From positions 4,216,501 to 4,280,500 of the forward strand of contig NC_016940.1 in assembly GCF_000250635.1 (NCBI RefSeq): a stretch of 64,000 nucleotides of DNA, read 5' to 3'. The stretch's first letter is position 1, and every line of letters starts with the position of its first letter. This document shows, piece after piece, positions 51,279-60,318 of this stretch. A model generated the notes under the pieces. It saw only the letters and a program-made list of their open reading frames with translations. It made no database searches and was not told the origin of the DNA. The position numbers and the translations under genes are program-made. This DNA comes from Saprospira grandis str. Lewin. GTDB taxonomy: Bacteria; Bacteroidota; Bacteroidia; Chitinophagales; Saprospiraceae.

Positions 51279-51995
51279 ATGCAACTCTTTTATTGTCCAA
51301 ACATTCAGGGACAGCAAGCCATACTAGAAGAAGATGAATTTCGTCATGCTTGCAAAACCTTACGTAAAAAAGAGGGGGATCAGCTTCATCTTTTTGATGG
51401 GCGGGGGCATTATTATTTGGCCCAAATTGCCAAAACGAGCAAGCGAGAAGCCCGCTTAGATATATTGGATCAGGAAGAGCGGCCCTTGCCTTGGTCCTTT
51501 TCTTTGCATTTAGCTTTGGCCCCTACCAAAAACATGGATCGCATGGAGTGGTTGGTAGAAAAGGCCGTAGAAGTGGGGGTAAATAAAATCAGTTTATTCT
51601 TGAGCCAGCAATCGGAGCGCAAAAAGGTTCGGTTGGATCGTTTGCAGCGGATTGCTCTTTCGGCGGCCAAGCAATCGCATAAATGGGTATTGCCTGAATG
51701 GGGCGAATTGCAGAAGCTCACTGACTTTTTGCCCCAGCAAACTGCCCCGCATCGGTTTATTGCCCATTGTCATAGTTCGGATTTGCCCTTATTGAAAGCG
51801 GCTTGTCCAAAAACAATTGGGCCTAAGGAAGAAATTTTAATTTTGTTGGGACCAGAGGGCGATTTTTCTTGGCCAGAAGTAGAAATGGCCGAGGCCGCTG
51901 GTTTTCGGTCGGTGAGTTTGGGGCATAGTCGTTTACGGACCGAGACGGCGGCTCTTTATGCCTGTCAGGGCATTCAGTGGGAGTTGGGCCAATAA
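51279..51995 (+). CDS. rsmE: 16S rRNA (uracil-1498-N3)-methyltransferase
   Basis: A SPOUT methyltransferase that modifies U1498 of 16S rRNA. An N-terminal PUA-like part (RHACKTLRKKEGDQLHLFDG) comes first. The knotted SAM-binding domain follows, with LALAPTKNMDRMEWLVEKAV, SERKKVRLDRL, LLGPEGDFSWPEVEMA and the final SLGHSRLRTETAAL. The length of 238 residues is usual. It overlaps the start of a repeat region and probably shares a transcript with the DUF2490 gene. Confidence 0.94.
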   Translation: MQLFYCPNIQGQQAILEEDEFRHACKTLRKKEGDQLHLFDGRGHYYLAQIAKTSKREARLDILDQEERPLPWSFSLHLALAPTKNMDRMEWLVEKAVEVGVNKISLFLSQQSERKKVRLDRLQRIALSAAKQSHKWVLPEWGELQKLTDFLPQQTAPHRFIAHCHSSDLPLLKAACPKTIGPKEEILILLGPEGDFSWPEVEMAEAAGFRSVSLGHSRLRTETAALYACQGIQWELGQ

Positions 51996-52002
51996 ATAGG
52001 GG

Positions 52003-52164
52003 GCGCAGCCCCCTTGGCCCGCAGGGCCAGAGGCCCAGCGCTGCGGAAGGGTGGCCGAAGGCCAGACCGAGCTTTGAGCGCAGCGAAAAGCGAAGGGCCG
52101 AACGAACAGTGAGCCCTGCAGCATAGCGGCGGCCGCCCCACTAATTAGGGCGGCCGCGGGCCCC
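52003..52164 (-). repeat. GGGGCC repeat, minus orientation
   Basis: A minus unit ending at GGCCCC (52159-52164). The variable hairpin is CTTTGAGCGCAGCGAAAAG-like. It lies between rsmE and the polysaccharide operon, about 100 bases before its first start codon. Confidence 0.83.
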
Positions 52165-52261
52165 AAAAAAAACAAAGTTTTAAAATTGAAGCGAGATTCC
52201 TTAAAATTTGAAAAAAGCCTTAGTTTTGGGCATTTGAGACAAAGCAGATGACAAAGCCCCT

Positions 52262-53377
52262 ATGGAATTTAGCGAGAAAACAATAGTCATTTTATCTCCC
52301 AAAGCCTGGGGAGTAGACTCTCCGGCAAGGCAACTTTATGCGCGTTTTTTAGCTCGTAGGGGAAATCAGGTATATTTTGTCAATCCGCCTTCTCAATTTA
52401 ACTCGGTGACGCCACAGACCGAGGAAGAGAATTTGTTTGTGGTAGATTATCGTTTGCCCAAGCCTATTTTTGGGTTGTGGGGGACTTCCTCGGAGCTTAG
52501 TCAGGCCAAGCGAATTTTAAAGCTCATTGCTAAGCCTATTGACTTGCTTTTTAGTTTTCATTGTTGTGCTTTTGGCGACCTTTCTGTATTTGGAGCGCAA
52601 AAGTCGATTTTTTATTTGGAGGACTGGCAAGAAAAGGCGGAGCATGCGCAGGCGATTATGCGGACGGCGGATTTGGTGTTGGCCTTATCGAGTCCATTGC
52701 TGGCCTCTTTGCCTGAGGGCAAGGCCAAGAAAATGCGCTTTGAGCATGCCTTGCATCCGGCCTTTATTACGGCAGAAAAGCGTTCGGAGCGGATTCGGGC
52801 CAATACGCAGTTTACGACGGGGCGTTTGCGTTGTGGTTATGTGGGAAATTTGCAAAATGAATTTATTGCCACAGAGTTATTTCAGCAACTTATACGGCAA
52901 CATCCTACTGTAGAATTTCATATGATTGGGCCATTTGTGAAGAACAGCAACTTGGCCTTGGAGGGCAACAAAACCTGGGAAGACCCCTTTGTAGAGTATT
53001 TGATGGGCTCGCCCAATGTCCGTATGTATGGTAGTTTGATGCGGAAGCGCATGACCGAATTGGTTCAGACCATGGATCTTTTTTTGGTTTGCTATGATAG
53101 TGAGCAATTTGCGGATAAGGTGGCCAATCCACAGAAAGTATTAGAATATTTGAGCACGGGAAATTTGGTCGTGGCTAGTCCTACTGCAGACTATCAAGAT
53201 CGGCAAGATCTATTGGTCATGGCAGAAAAGCTAGAAGATTTGCCCGAGCGCTTTGCCCAAAGTTTGAAAAAAGTGGAGCAATTGAATAAGCCGGCCCTAA
53301 AGGCTAAGCGTTTGGCCTTTGCCCAGCAATTTCAGTATGAGCAACAGCTAGAAAAAATTGCCCAATTCTTAGATTAA
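52262..53377 (+). CDS. Glycosyltransferase family 1/4-type protein
   Basis: A GT-B-fold glycosyltransferase that transfers a sugar from a nucleotide donor, presumably onto a surface glycan. The N-terminal domain starts with TIVILSPKAWGVDSPARQLY. The middle carries GYVGNLQNEFIATELFQQL and MIGPF, typical starts of the donor-binding domain, and the C-terminal part has ANPQKVLEYLSTGNLVVASP, the E-containing motif that binds the nucleotide sugar. No membrane span is seen. It is the first gene of a five-gene operon, 10 bases before the GT2 gene. The donor and acceptor are unknown. Confidence 0.84.
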   Translation: MEFSEKTIVILSPKAWGVDSPARQLYARFLARRGNQVYFVNPPSQFNSVTPQTEEENLFVVDYRLPKPIFGLWGTSSELSQAKRILKLIAKPIDLLFSFHCCAFGDLSVFGAQKSIFYLEDWQEKAEHAQAIMRTADLVLALSSPLLASLPEGKAKKMRFEHALHPAFITAEKRSERIRANTQFTTGRLRCGYVGNLQNEFIATELFQQLIRQHPTVEFHMIGPFVKNSNLALEGNKTWEDPFVEYLMGSPNVRMYGSLMRKRMTELVQTMDLFLVCYDSEQFADKVANPQKVLEYLSTGNLVVASPTADYQDRQDLLVMAEKLEDLPERFAQSLKKVEQLNKPALKAKRLAFAQQFQYEQQLEKIAQFLD

Positions 53378-53387
53378 GCCTTTTTCT

Positions 53388-54215
53388 ATGTCAATTAACC
53401 CGCCATTGGTGGCGATCATTATGCCCGCTTATCATGCGGAGGAATATATTGCCACAGCCATTCAATCTGTCTTAGACCAAAGTCATACTAATTGGCAATT
53501 GCGGATTGTGAATGATGGTAGTCGGGACATGACGGAAGAGATCATTCTTCAATTTGAAGACCCTCGGATTGTTTATTTCAAGCAAGAAAATCAGGGCGTT
53601 AGTGCGGCCCGCAATTTGGCCCTAAAAGATATGCAGGCTGATTTTTTCTGTTTTTTGGATGCCGATGATGCCCTGCCACCTAATAGTTTAGCGGATCGTT
53701 TGGCGCTTTTTGCCCAAGATGAGCAACTTTCTTTTGTAGATGGGCGGATTTTGATCCAAGATGAGCGGCTAGAGCAAACGGTTCGAGAAGTGCAGCCCAA
53801 TTGGAAGGGCAACCCTTTGATTGACTTGGTTCGTTTGGGCGGACAATCTTTTTTTGGTCCAAGTTGGATGATTCGATGCCAGCCCAATAAAAACTATCAG
53901 CTCAAAATGGGCATGACCCATGCGGAAGACCTCCTTTTTTATATTCAGTTAGCGGCAGAAGGTGGGCAATATGCAGCCATTCAGACGCCTGTTTTGCGTT
54001 ATCGTCAGGGCAATGTTTCTGCCATGAGCAACCTCAAAGGCTTAGAGATGGGCTATTGGGAATTATTGGCGGAGGTGAAAAAGCTAAAAACCGTTCCGAT
54101 GATTCATATTCGCTACCTCAAAAAGCGAATTTTGCGCATCATGTTTTTATCTTACCTTCGAGCAAAACAATTTTCGGCCCTAGGCCCAGTTTTACAACGA
54201 TATTTTAAAGCATGA
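53388..54215 (+). CDS. Family 2 glycosyltransferase
   Basis: A GT-A-fold enzyme. The N-terminal VAIIMPAYHAEEYIATAIQS, then LRIVNDGSRDMTEE, and the metal-binding DxD region FFCFLDADDALPP (D at about 85-88) are diagnostic. Further on, GPSWMIRC and HAEDLLFYIQLA contain the likely catalytic base region (ED). The length of 275 residues is usual. Its stop overlaps the next start by four bases (ATGA), so it is translationally coupled. It probably adds one sugar to a surface polysaccharide or glycolipid. Confidence 0.9.
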   Translation: MSINPPLVAIIMPAYHAEEYIATAIQSVLDQSHTNWQLRIVNDGSRDMTEEIILQFEDPRIVYFKQENQGVSAARNLALKDMQADFFCFLDADDALPPNSLADRLALFAQDEQLSFVDGRILIQDERLEQTVREVQPNWKGNPLIDLVRLGGQSFFGPSWMIRCQPNKNYQLKMGMTHAEDLLFYIQLAAEGGQYAAIQTPVLRYRQGNVSAMSNLKGLEMGYWELLAEVKKLKTVPMIHIRYLKKRILRIMFLSYLRAKQFSALGPVLQRYFKA

Positions 54216-55414
54216 TTCTATTTTATATCTCTTATTGGGGCGTCAAAGAGGGCCTGACCGTATCTACTGTTTATCCTCATTTGAAAATATTGGCCCAAAG
54301 AGAAGATGTAACGGCCATTCACTTTTTTACGGTAGAACGAGCAGAAGACCAGAAATTTAAGGATGAGCTGCCGCCTATTTCCAAAACGACCCACTACCCT
54401 ATTTTTTCTAAAAATATGGGTTTGCATTTGCTGACCAAAGCCGCTGATTGGTGGCGAATACAATCCACTATTCTAGCCGCTGCCAAAGCACAAAAGCCCG
54501 ACTTTCTCATTTGCCGCTCTTCTATGGCTAGCGGTATCGGGCATTTGGTGAAAGAGAAACTAGGCATCCCTTATATGGTAGAATCTTTTGAGCCCCATGC
54601 CAACTATATGGTCGAATCGGGAGTTTGGTCGCCCAATGGCATCAAAACTCAGTTTCAGAGAAAGAAGGAGGCCCAAACCAAAGCTACCGCCGATGCAATT
54701 GTTGGGGTGAGCTACAACTACCAACGGCAACTTATTGAAAAAGAAGGCATTTCAGCCAATAAGGTCTATACCGTTCCTTGTACGGTCCCTTTAGAGCGCT
54801 TTGCATTTGATGCAAACAAAAGAGCCGAAACTAGGGCCAAACTAGGGCTATCGGCAGATACTATTATTGGGCTATATTTGGGAAAATTTGGCGGTAGTTA
54901 CTATGATAAGGAAGCTTTTCAAATCTTTAAAGCTGCCGCTAATTATTATCAGGATCGCTTTTTTCTTTGTCTATTGAGTCCTGCACCAAAAGCAGAAGTA
55001 AAAGCTAAACTAGCCGAAGTTAATTTTCCCGAGAATCAATACTTTCATGATTTAGTAGCTCATAATGAGGTACCCAATTATCTATCTGCAGCAGATTTTG
55101 CCTTTTCTTTGGTTAAACCAGCTCCTTCTCGCCCGTTTTGCTCTCCTATCAAAAATGGCGAATATTGGGCGGCCGGCTTGCCTATTTTAGTTCCAGCTAA
55201 TGTGGGAGATGATTCCGATATTATCCAAAAAGAACAAAAAGGGGGAATTATTATTAACCTAGAGGTTCCCCAGCCCAATTATCAAGATTATTTTGAAGCT
55301 TTAGCCCCTTTATTGGCTAAACGCGAGGAGGCTGCCGAATTGGCCCAAAAATACCGTTCGCCAGACCAAGTCGCAGAAGTCTATGATCAGATTATTCGCA
55401 AATTATCGCTATGA
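54212..55414 (+). CDS. Glycosyltransferase family 4-type protein
   Basis: A GT-B glycosyltransferase of 400 residues. The N-terminal domain has LFYISYWGVKEGLTVSTVYP. ICRSSMASGIGHLVKEKLGIPYMVESFEP lies in the middle, with its core MASGIGHLVKE. The donor domain follows with VGVSYNYQRQL, YTVPCTVPLERF, GLYLGKFGGSYY, and the nucleotide-sugar motif SPIKNGEYWAAGLPILVP. It overlaps both neighbours by four bases (ATGA at 54212 and at 55411). The specificity is unknown. Confidence 0.87.
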   Translation: MILFYISYWGVKEGLTVSTVYPHLKILAQREDVTAIHFFTVERAEDQKFKDELPPISKTTHYPIFSKNMGLHLLTKAADWWRIQSTILAAAKAQKPDFLICRSSMASGIGHLVKEKLGIPYMVESFEPHANYMVESGVWSPNGIKTQFQRKKEAQTKATADAIVGVSYNYQRQLIEKEGISANKVYTVPCTVPLERFAFDANKRAETRAKLGLSADTIIGLYLGKFGGSYYDKEAFQIFKAAANYYQDRFFLCLLSPAPKAEVKAKLAEVNFPENQYFHDLVAHNEVPNYLSAADFAFSLVKPAPSRPFCSPIKNGEYWAAGLPILVPANVGDDSDIIQKEQKGGIIINLEVPQPNYQDYFEALAPLLAKREEAAELAQKYRSPDQVAEVYDQIIRKLSL

Positions 55415-56487
55415 TTAACGTAACCAAACCTTTTTTGGCCCCTCAGGCCGAATATGAAGCCTATCTTTCTGCTATCTGGCAAAGAGGCTGGCTCACTAAT
55501 AATGGTCCTTTGGTCAATGAACTAGAGGCCGAGCTTAAAAACTATTTGCAATTGCCCCATTTGCACTTTTTAAGCAATGGAACGATTGCCTTGCAAATTG
55601 CGATCAAGGCCCTAGATCTGCAAGGGGAAATTCTGACCACGCCCTTTTCTTATGTGGCCACGACAAGTAGTATCGTTTGGGAAAACTGCCGGGCCGTTTT
55701 TGTCGATATTGATCCCGAAACGCTAAATATCGACCCCAATTTATTGGAACAGCATATTGGTCCAAATACTTCGGCCATTTTGGCTACGCATGTCTATGGC
55801 AATCCCTGCGATATTGACGCCATCCAAAAAATTGCCGATAAACATAATCTAAAGGTTATTTATGATGCCGCTCACTGCTTCGGTAGCGAGTATAAGGGCC
55901 AATCGGTCTTCGCTTTTGGCGATGTGAGTACTTGTAGCTTTCATGCTACCAAGCTTTTTCATACGATTGAAGGCGGTGCCGTGATGAGCCCTTCCGAAGA
56001 AATTGCGCAGCGCCTCGGCTATATGCGCAACTTTGGCCATGATGGTCCAGAAAGCTTTGCGGAGGTGGGCATCAATGGCAAAAACTCTGAGTTTCATGCC
56101 GCTATGGGCTTGGTCAATCTCAAACATATTGCCCGCATTCGCCAATCTCGTTTGGACCAAAAAGCCTATTATGATAAGGCCCTAAAAGGCCTTCCCCTCA
56201 GCCAACCCAAAATCTTGGCCCAAGCGCAACCCAATTATTCTTATTATCCCATCATTTTTGAATCGGAAGAAGCCCTGCTCAAAACTGTCAAAGCCCTAAA
56301 TAGCCACTGGATTTACCCTCGCCGCTATTTTTATCCCGCCCTTAATTCACTAAATTATGTGGACCAACAAAGCTGTCCCCTTGCCGAGGATATCTCTAAA
56401 CGAGTGCTTTGCCTACCCATGTATGTAGAGCTTTCTGAGGCCGAAATGAAGCTAATTACTAATGTGATTCGTAACGCCCTAAAATAA
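55411..56487 (+). CDS. DegT/DnrJ/EryC1/StrS sugar aminotransferase
   Basis: A PLP-dependent aminotransferase that puts an amino group on a keto-sugar nucleotide. Visible are GWLTNNGPLVNELE, HFLSNGTIALQIA, YDAAHCFGSEYKG (the D and H that hold PLP), and the lysine in CSFHATKLFHTIEGGAV. Near the C-terminus are YPRRYFYPAL and CLPMY. The 358 residues are typical. It is followed by an acyltransferase gene, the usual pair for making N-acylated amino sugars (as PglE and PglD do). The dehydratase that makes the keto-sugar is not in this window. Confidence 0.92.
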   Translation: MINVTKPFLAPQAEYEAYLSAIWQRGWLTNNGPLVNELEAELKNYLQLPHLHFLSNGTIALQIAIKALDLQGEILTTPFSYVATTSSIVWENCRAVFVDIDPETLNIDPNLLEQHIGPNTSAILATHVYGNPCDIDAIQKIADKHNLKVIYDAAHCFGSEYKGQSVFAFGDVSTCSFHATKLFHTIEGGAVMSPSEEIAQRLGYMRNFGHDGPESFAEVGINGKNSEFHAAMGLVNLKHIARIRQSRLDQKAYYDKALKGLPLSQPKILAQAQPNYSYYPIIFESEEALLKTVKALNSHWIYPRRYFYPALNSLNYVDQQSCPLAEDISKRVLCLPMYVELSEAEMKLITNVIRNALK

Positions 56488-56491
56488 GCCT

Positions 56492-57127
56492 ATGCTGATT
56501 ATGGGAGCTGGGGGACATGCCCTCGAAATTTTAGAATTGGCCGCCCAAAATGGACAATTGGAGGGCCTTTGCTTTTTTGATAATACCAGAAGTGCGCCCT
56601 CTTGGGTCTATGATCGCTTTCCCGTTTTGTACCAGGAGGAGCAGCTGCGGGCGCATTTTGCCCAGGCGCCAGATTTTGTTTTGGGGGTGGGCAGTCCTAG
56701 GGTCCGCCGAATTTTGGCCCAAATTGGCCGAGCCGCAGGCGGGCAGCTCCAAAGCATTCAGGCCCAAGATGTCTATATCGGCCAGTTTGATAACCAATTG
56801 GCCCAGGGACTCAATCTGATGCAGGGCGTTTGGATTAGCAATTCGGTGAGTATTGAGGAGGGCGCCCTGATTAATGCGGGGGCGCAGCTGCATCATGAGG
56901 TAAAAGTGGGAGCTTATACGGAGATTTCGCCTAAGGCCCTTCTTTTGGGGGCGGTCCAAATTGGTCAAAATTGCCGAATTGGGGCCCAGGCGACGATTCT
57001 ACCAGGAATCAAAATTGCCGATGAGGTGGTGGTTGGCGCTGGGGCTGTCGTCCATAAAGATTTGCCCAAAGGAGTAACGGCTGTTGGCGTTCCGGCCAAA
57101 ATTATTAAGGGAGCTGCTATTTTTTAG
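56492..57127 (+). CDS. NeuD/PglD-family sugar O/N-acyltransferase
   Basis: The N-terminal part is the PglD-type nucleotide-sugar-binding domain (IMGAGGHALEILELA, residues 3-17). The C-terminal part is a left-handed beta-helix of hexapeptide repeats (about 95-200), with INAGAQLHHEVKVGAYTEIS containing the catalytic His pair region and ending in VGAGAVVHKDLPKG and GVPAKI. It uses acetyl-CoA to acylate an amino sugar. It is the last gene of the operon, 4 bases after the aminotransferase stop. Confidence 0.92.
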   Translation: MLIMGAGGHALEILELAAQNGQLEGLCFFDNTRSAPSWVYDRFPVLYQEEQLRAHFAQAPDFVLGVGSPRVRRILAQIGRAAGGQLQSIQAQDVYIGQFDNQLAQGLNLMQGVWISNSVSIEEGALINAGAQLHHEVKVGAYTEISPKALLLGAVQIGQNCRIGAQATILPGIKIADEVVVGAGAVVHKDLPKGVTAVGVPAKIIKGAAIF

Positions 57128-57536
57128 GGGCATCCCGCAGCCCTTTTATTTGGGGCTGCGGGCGCTAGGTTGCGCAGCTCGCTGCTCGCTCGGCCCTGCA
57201 GCGGCTTTGCCGCTTTGGTCTGGCCTTCGGCCACTGCTCCACAGCGCTATGCCGTTCGGCCTGCGGCCGGGCGGGCTCTGCCCGCCATTGGACCAAAAAG
57301 CTCGGCCAGCCAGCCCGAGGGATTCCTTAGGGAATCCCGTAGAGGGGTGGGTGGGCGGGGACATATAGACGAATGAGGAGCGCAGCGAGGAATACCGCTT
57401 TTGGATCTAGTCCGGCAGGGCCTAGCGCTGGTAGGCAGTGGCCGAAGGCCAGACCGAGCAAAAACTTGTTTTTTGCGAAGGGCCGAGCGAGCAGCGAGCT
57501 GCCGAACATAGCGGCCGCCAAAGGCGGCAGGCCCCT
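57128..57536. repeat. Inverted pair of GGGGCC repeats
   Basis: A plus unit (57152-about 57265, variable hairpin AGCGGCTTTGCCGCT) and a minus unit (about 57415-57535, hairpin GCAAAAACTTGTTTTTTGC) face each other. The middle (57266-57414) holds GGGATTCCTTAGGGAATCCC and no gene. The minus unit shares its unusual hairpin with the copy at 9272-9421. Confidence 0.8.
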
Positions 57537-57558
57537 AAACCATCCTAAACAAAAAGAA

Positions 57559-58794
57559 ATGAGAATTTTAGTTTTTATGCTCTTGCTTTGCAGTAGCTTG
57601 CAAGCGCAATATTATGGCAGCCATATTCCAGTAGCCAGCAAGCTCATTTTGCCCCCAGAAGAATTTGGAGAAGGGCCCTATCCGCTCTTGGTCATGCTGC
57701 CCTTTACGAGTGGCGATGCCCGCTATATGTTTGAGGCCTATGCCAAGGCGGCGGGCAGCGAAAAAAGCGATTCGGACCAAGAAAAACTGGCCAGCATTAT
57801 TGCCGCCCTGCCCGCCCCAGGCGAACAAGCCCAGCCCTTTGCCCTTATGTTGCCCGCAGGAAAAGGCAGCCGCAGAGATCACTCTTGGCGAGGATTTAAG
57901 GCCTGCTTTGAACGCTATGAACGCCGTTTGGAAAAAGACATAAAAAACAATCTGGGCCGCTACCCTATTGACAGCCAACGCATTTATCTGACCGGCGTCT
58001 CTTTGGGCGGCGATTTGAGTTGGGCCATTTCTCAGCGGCAGCCCCAGCGCTACCAAGGCGCCTTGGTGATGGGCAGCCGTTGTAGCTACCCCACTACCGC
58101 CGAAACCCTAGGACTTTTTAAGGAAAAAGACTATCGCTTTTTTATGACCATGGGCATGCAAGAAGCCCCCGATCGCCTCAATGGAATGCGTTATGCCCGC
58201 CGTTTGCTCGATAGTGCGGGCGTAGACCACATTTATAAAGAAATGCCCGAGCTGCGGCACAACAAGGCCGAACTTTGGTTGTTTTTGGAGGGACTGCGTT
58301 ATCTTTTGGCCCCCAAAAGCAGCAACAAATTGGTCCAAAAAGAACAAGCCCTGCCCTTAGACAAAATAGTGGGAACTTGGTCTGCTGGCGAAGTTGAACA
58401 CAGCCAATTTGTGGCCGAAGAAAAAAGTCAGATTAGCAAAGGCGATGAACTCTTTGTTGTACAAGAAGAAACTTTTTTAGAAAATCAAAGCCTAAAAATA
58501 GAGCGCCTATCCGAGCAATCGGTCCGTTTAAAACTGCCCAATTTACCGGCCATAGATGCCTATTTGGCCTGGGGAGAGCTAGAAGGAGAAGCAGCTATAG
58601 AACTACGGATTCCGGAGCAGCGCAAAGGCCAATACTACTATCGGGGCAGTAATTTGGGCCTAGAATATGAGCAAGCAGCGGGTTATATCAAACTAGATGG
58701 CGAGTTTCCGCACATTAGCTTTAGTGTAGAGCAATTTGTTGGGCGGTCGGCCAAGGGCTTTGAGCGCTATTCCTTTTTTTTATTGCTAGAATAG
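57559..58794 (+). CDS. Secreted alpha/beta-hydrolase (esterase-like)
   Basis: A signal peptide (RILVFMLLLCSSLQAQ) is followed by an alpha/beta-hydrolase domain of the polyhydroxybutyrate-depolymerase/feruloyl-esterase kind. It has YPLLVMLPFTSGDARYMFE as the oxyanion strand region, and the nucleophile serine in IYLTGVSLGGDLSWAI, with a possible catalytic His in PELRHNKAELW. About 120 further residues form a beta-rich C-terminal part. The ATG at 57559 was chosen because the frame upstream is GGGGCC repeat. It probably acts in the periplasm or outside. The substrate is unknown. Confidence 0.8.
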   Translation: MRILVFMLLLCSSLQAQYYGSHIPVASKLILPPEEFGEGPYPLLVMLPFTSGDARYMFEAYAKAAGSEKSDSDQEKLASIIAALPAPGEQAQPFALMLPAGKGSRRDHSWRGFKACFERYERRLEKDIKNNLGRYPIDSQRIYLTGVSLGGDLSWAISQRQPQRYQGALVMGSRCSYPTTAETLGLFKEKDYRFFMTMGMQEAPDRLNGMRYARRLLDSAGVDHIYKEMPELRHNKAELWLFLEGLRYLLAPKSSNKLVQKEQALPLDKIVGTWSAGEVEHSQFVAEEKSQISKGDELFVVQEETFLENQSLKIERLSEQSVRLKLPNLPAIDAYLAWGELEGEAAIELRIPEQRKGQYYYRGSNLGLEYEQAAGYIKLDGEFPHISFSVEQFVGRSAKGFERYSFFLLLE

Positions 58795-58828
58795 GCGTAG
58801 TTTTGAGGCCACAAAACTACTATACATT

Positions 58829-59560
58829 ATGTCTACAACATGGTTTGCCGATTGGTTTGACTCGGCCTATTATCACTTACTATACAACAACAGAAACGAA
58901 GCAGAAGCGCAAGAATTCATGCGTAATCTTTTGGCGCATTTGAACTTAGACAAAGGGAGTCGCCTATTAGATTTGGCCTGTGGCAAGGGCCGTCATTCTA
59001 TTTATTTGCATAGCCAAGGCTATGAAGTTTTGGGCGTAGACTTGGCGCCCGAAAGCATTGCCGCCGCCAATGAGCAGGCCCAGCAAGGGCTTAGCTTTGC
59101 CGTACATGATATGCGAGCGCCATTAAATATGGGCCAATTTGATGCGGTGCTTAATCTGTTTACTAGTTTTGGCTACTTTGAAAGCGAAGAAGAGCATCTA
59201 CAAACCCTCAAAGAGGTCCGAAACATGCTGCCCAAAGAGGGCTTTTTTGTGATGGACTTTATGAATGCGCATAAGGTCATTCAGAACCTCGTTTTGGCCG
59301 AAGAAAAGCAGGTAGAAGATGTCCTTTTTCATCTTCGTCGCTATGTAGAAAACGGCTACATTGTTAAGGATATTCGTTTTGAGGCCGAGGGCCAAAACTT
59401 TAACTTTCAGGAGCGGGTGCGCGGCTTTTTGTTGGCCGACCTACAAGCCCTTTTTGCTCAGGCGGGTCTAGAAATTCTGGACCAATTTGGCAACTACCAA
59501 CTGGATCCTTTTTCTGAAGAAAGCTCTAATCGTTTGATCTTAATTGCTAAAGCATGCTAG
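58829..59560 (+). CDS. Class I SAM-dependent methyltransferase
   Basis: A 243-residue methyltransferase with the Rossmann-fold SAM site: LLDLACGKGRHSIYL (about residues 43-57, motif I), VLGVDLAPESIAAA (acidic loop), FAVHDMRAPL and FDAVLNLFTSFGYF (motif IV). This pattern matches a widespread small-molecule methyltransferase group in Bacteroidota; the substrate is unknown. It overlaps the following PAP2 gene by seven bases, so both are probably translated from one message. Confidence 0.88.
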   Translation: MSTTWFADWFDSAYYHLLYNNRNEAEAQEFMRNLLAHLNLDKGSRLLDLACGKGRHSIYLHSQGYEVLGVDLAPESIAAANEQAQQGLSFAVHDMRAPLNMGQFDAVLNLFTSFGYFESEEEHLQTLKEVRNMLPKEGFFVMDFMNAHKVIQNLVLAEEKQVEDVLFHLRRYVENGYIVKDIRFEAEGQNFNFQERVRGFLLADLQALFAQAGLEILDQFGNYQLDPFSEESSNRLILIAKAC

Positions 59561-60126
59561 CCGAACTCATTGCTTGGGACCAACAGCTATTTACGACCAT
59601 AAATGGGGGCTGGCACAGCCCCTTTTTGGACCAAATTTTTCCAATTTGGCGAGAAAAAACGACTTGGATTCCCTTATATATTCTCATTTTGGCCAGCCTC
59701 ATTTATAAGCGCAAAAGCAAAGTCTGGCAGCCTCTTTTGCTCTTGGGGCTGGGCCTACTCCTCTTTGATACCTTCAGCAGCCAATTGCTCAAAAAGAATG
59801 TGATGCGTTTGCGGCCCTGCCGCACGGCCAGCCTAGAAGAAGAACTGCATTTGCTGGTGACCTGCGGCAGTGGCTACAGCTTTACCTCCTCTCATGCGAC
59901 CAATCATTTTGGCTTGGCCTATCTCTTTGCCCAACTCCTTTCTAGCGATTATAAGGCCTACAAAACCTACTTTTGGATCGGCTTTTTGCTTTGGGCCTTT
60001 AGCATTGCCTATGGGCAGCTCTATGTGGGCGTTCACTTCCCCTTGGACCTCCTTTGTGGCGCTTTTTTGGGCCTGAGTTTGTCGGCGCTATTGTATTGGG
60101 GGTATAAGCGTTTGGGTTGGGGGTAA
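59554..60126 (+). CDS. PAP2-family membrane phosphatase
   Basis: A membrane lipid phosphatase of the PAP2 family with about five spans. The three active-site motifs are visible: KKNVMRLRPC (motif 1, about residues 85-94), YSFTSSHATNHFG (motif 2, His as acid), and YGQLYVGVHFPLDLLCG (motif 3, nucleophile His). It may act on undecaprenyl diphosphate or phosphatidate; the sequence does not tell which. The 190 residues are usual for the short bacterial type. It follows the methyltransferase with a seven-base overlap. Confidence 0.9.
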   Translation: MLAELIAWDQQLFTTINGGWHSPFLDQIFPIWREKTTWIPLYILILASLIYKRKSKVWQPLLLLGLGLLLFDTFSSQLLKKNVMRLRPCRTASLEEELHLLVTCGSGYSFTSSHATNHFGLAYLFAQLLSSDYKAYKTYFWIGFLLWAFSIAYGQLYVGVHFPLDLLCGAFLGLSLSALLYWGYKRLGWG

Positions 60127-60180
60127 AATCATTTAAGTTATCCTGAAAAAGTTTGTATCGTTTTGTTTTCTTCATTTTTT

Positions 60181-60295
60181 GGGGCCTCCCGCCTGCGGCG
60201 GGCGCTACGTTTCGGGGCTCGCTATTCGCTCGGCCCTGCGCGGGCTTTGCCCGCTTGCTCTGCGGCTTCGCCGCCCCCCTGCACATCGCTAGGCC
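60181..60295 (+). repeat. GGGGCC repeat, plus orientation
   Basis: It starts GGGGCCTCCCGCCTGCGGCG after a T-run and ends CACATCGCTAGGCC. The variable hairpin is GCGGGCTTTGCCCGC. It ends about 24 bases before the likely start of the TonB receptor. Confidence 0.87.
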
Positions 60296-60318
60296 AAAAG
60301 AAAACAGGCCTAAACGGC

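Noticed and set aside
58798-58805. TAGTTTTG as the -7 box of a promoter for the methyltransferase gene
   Set aside because: No TTTG lies 19-21 bases before it, so only half of the consensus is present.
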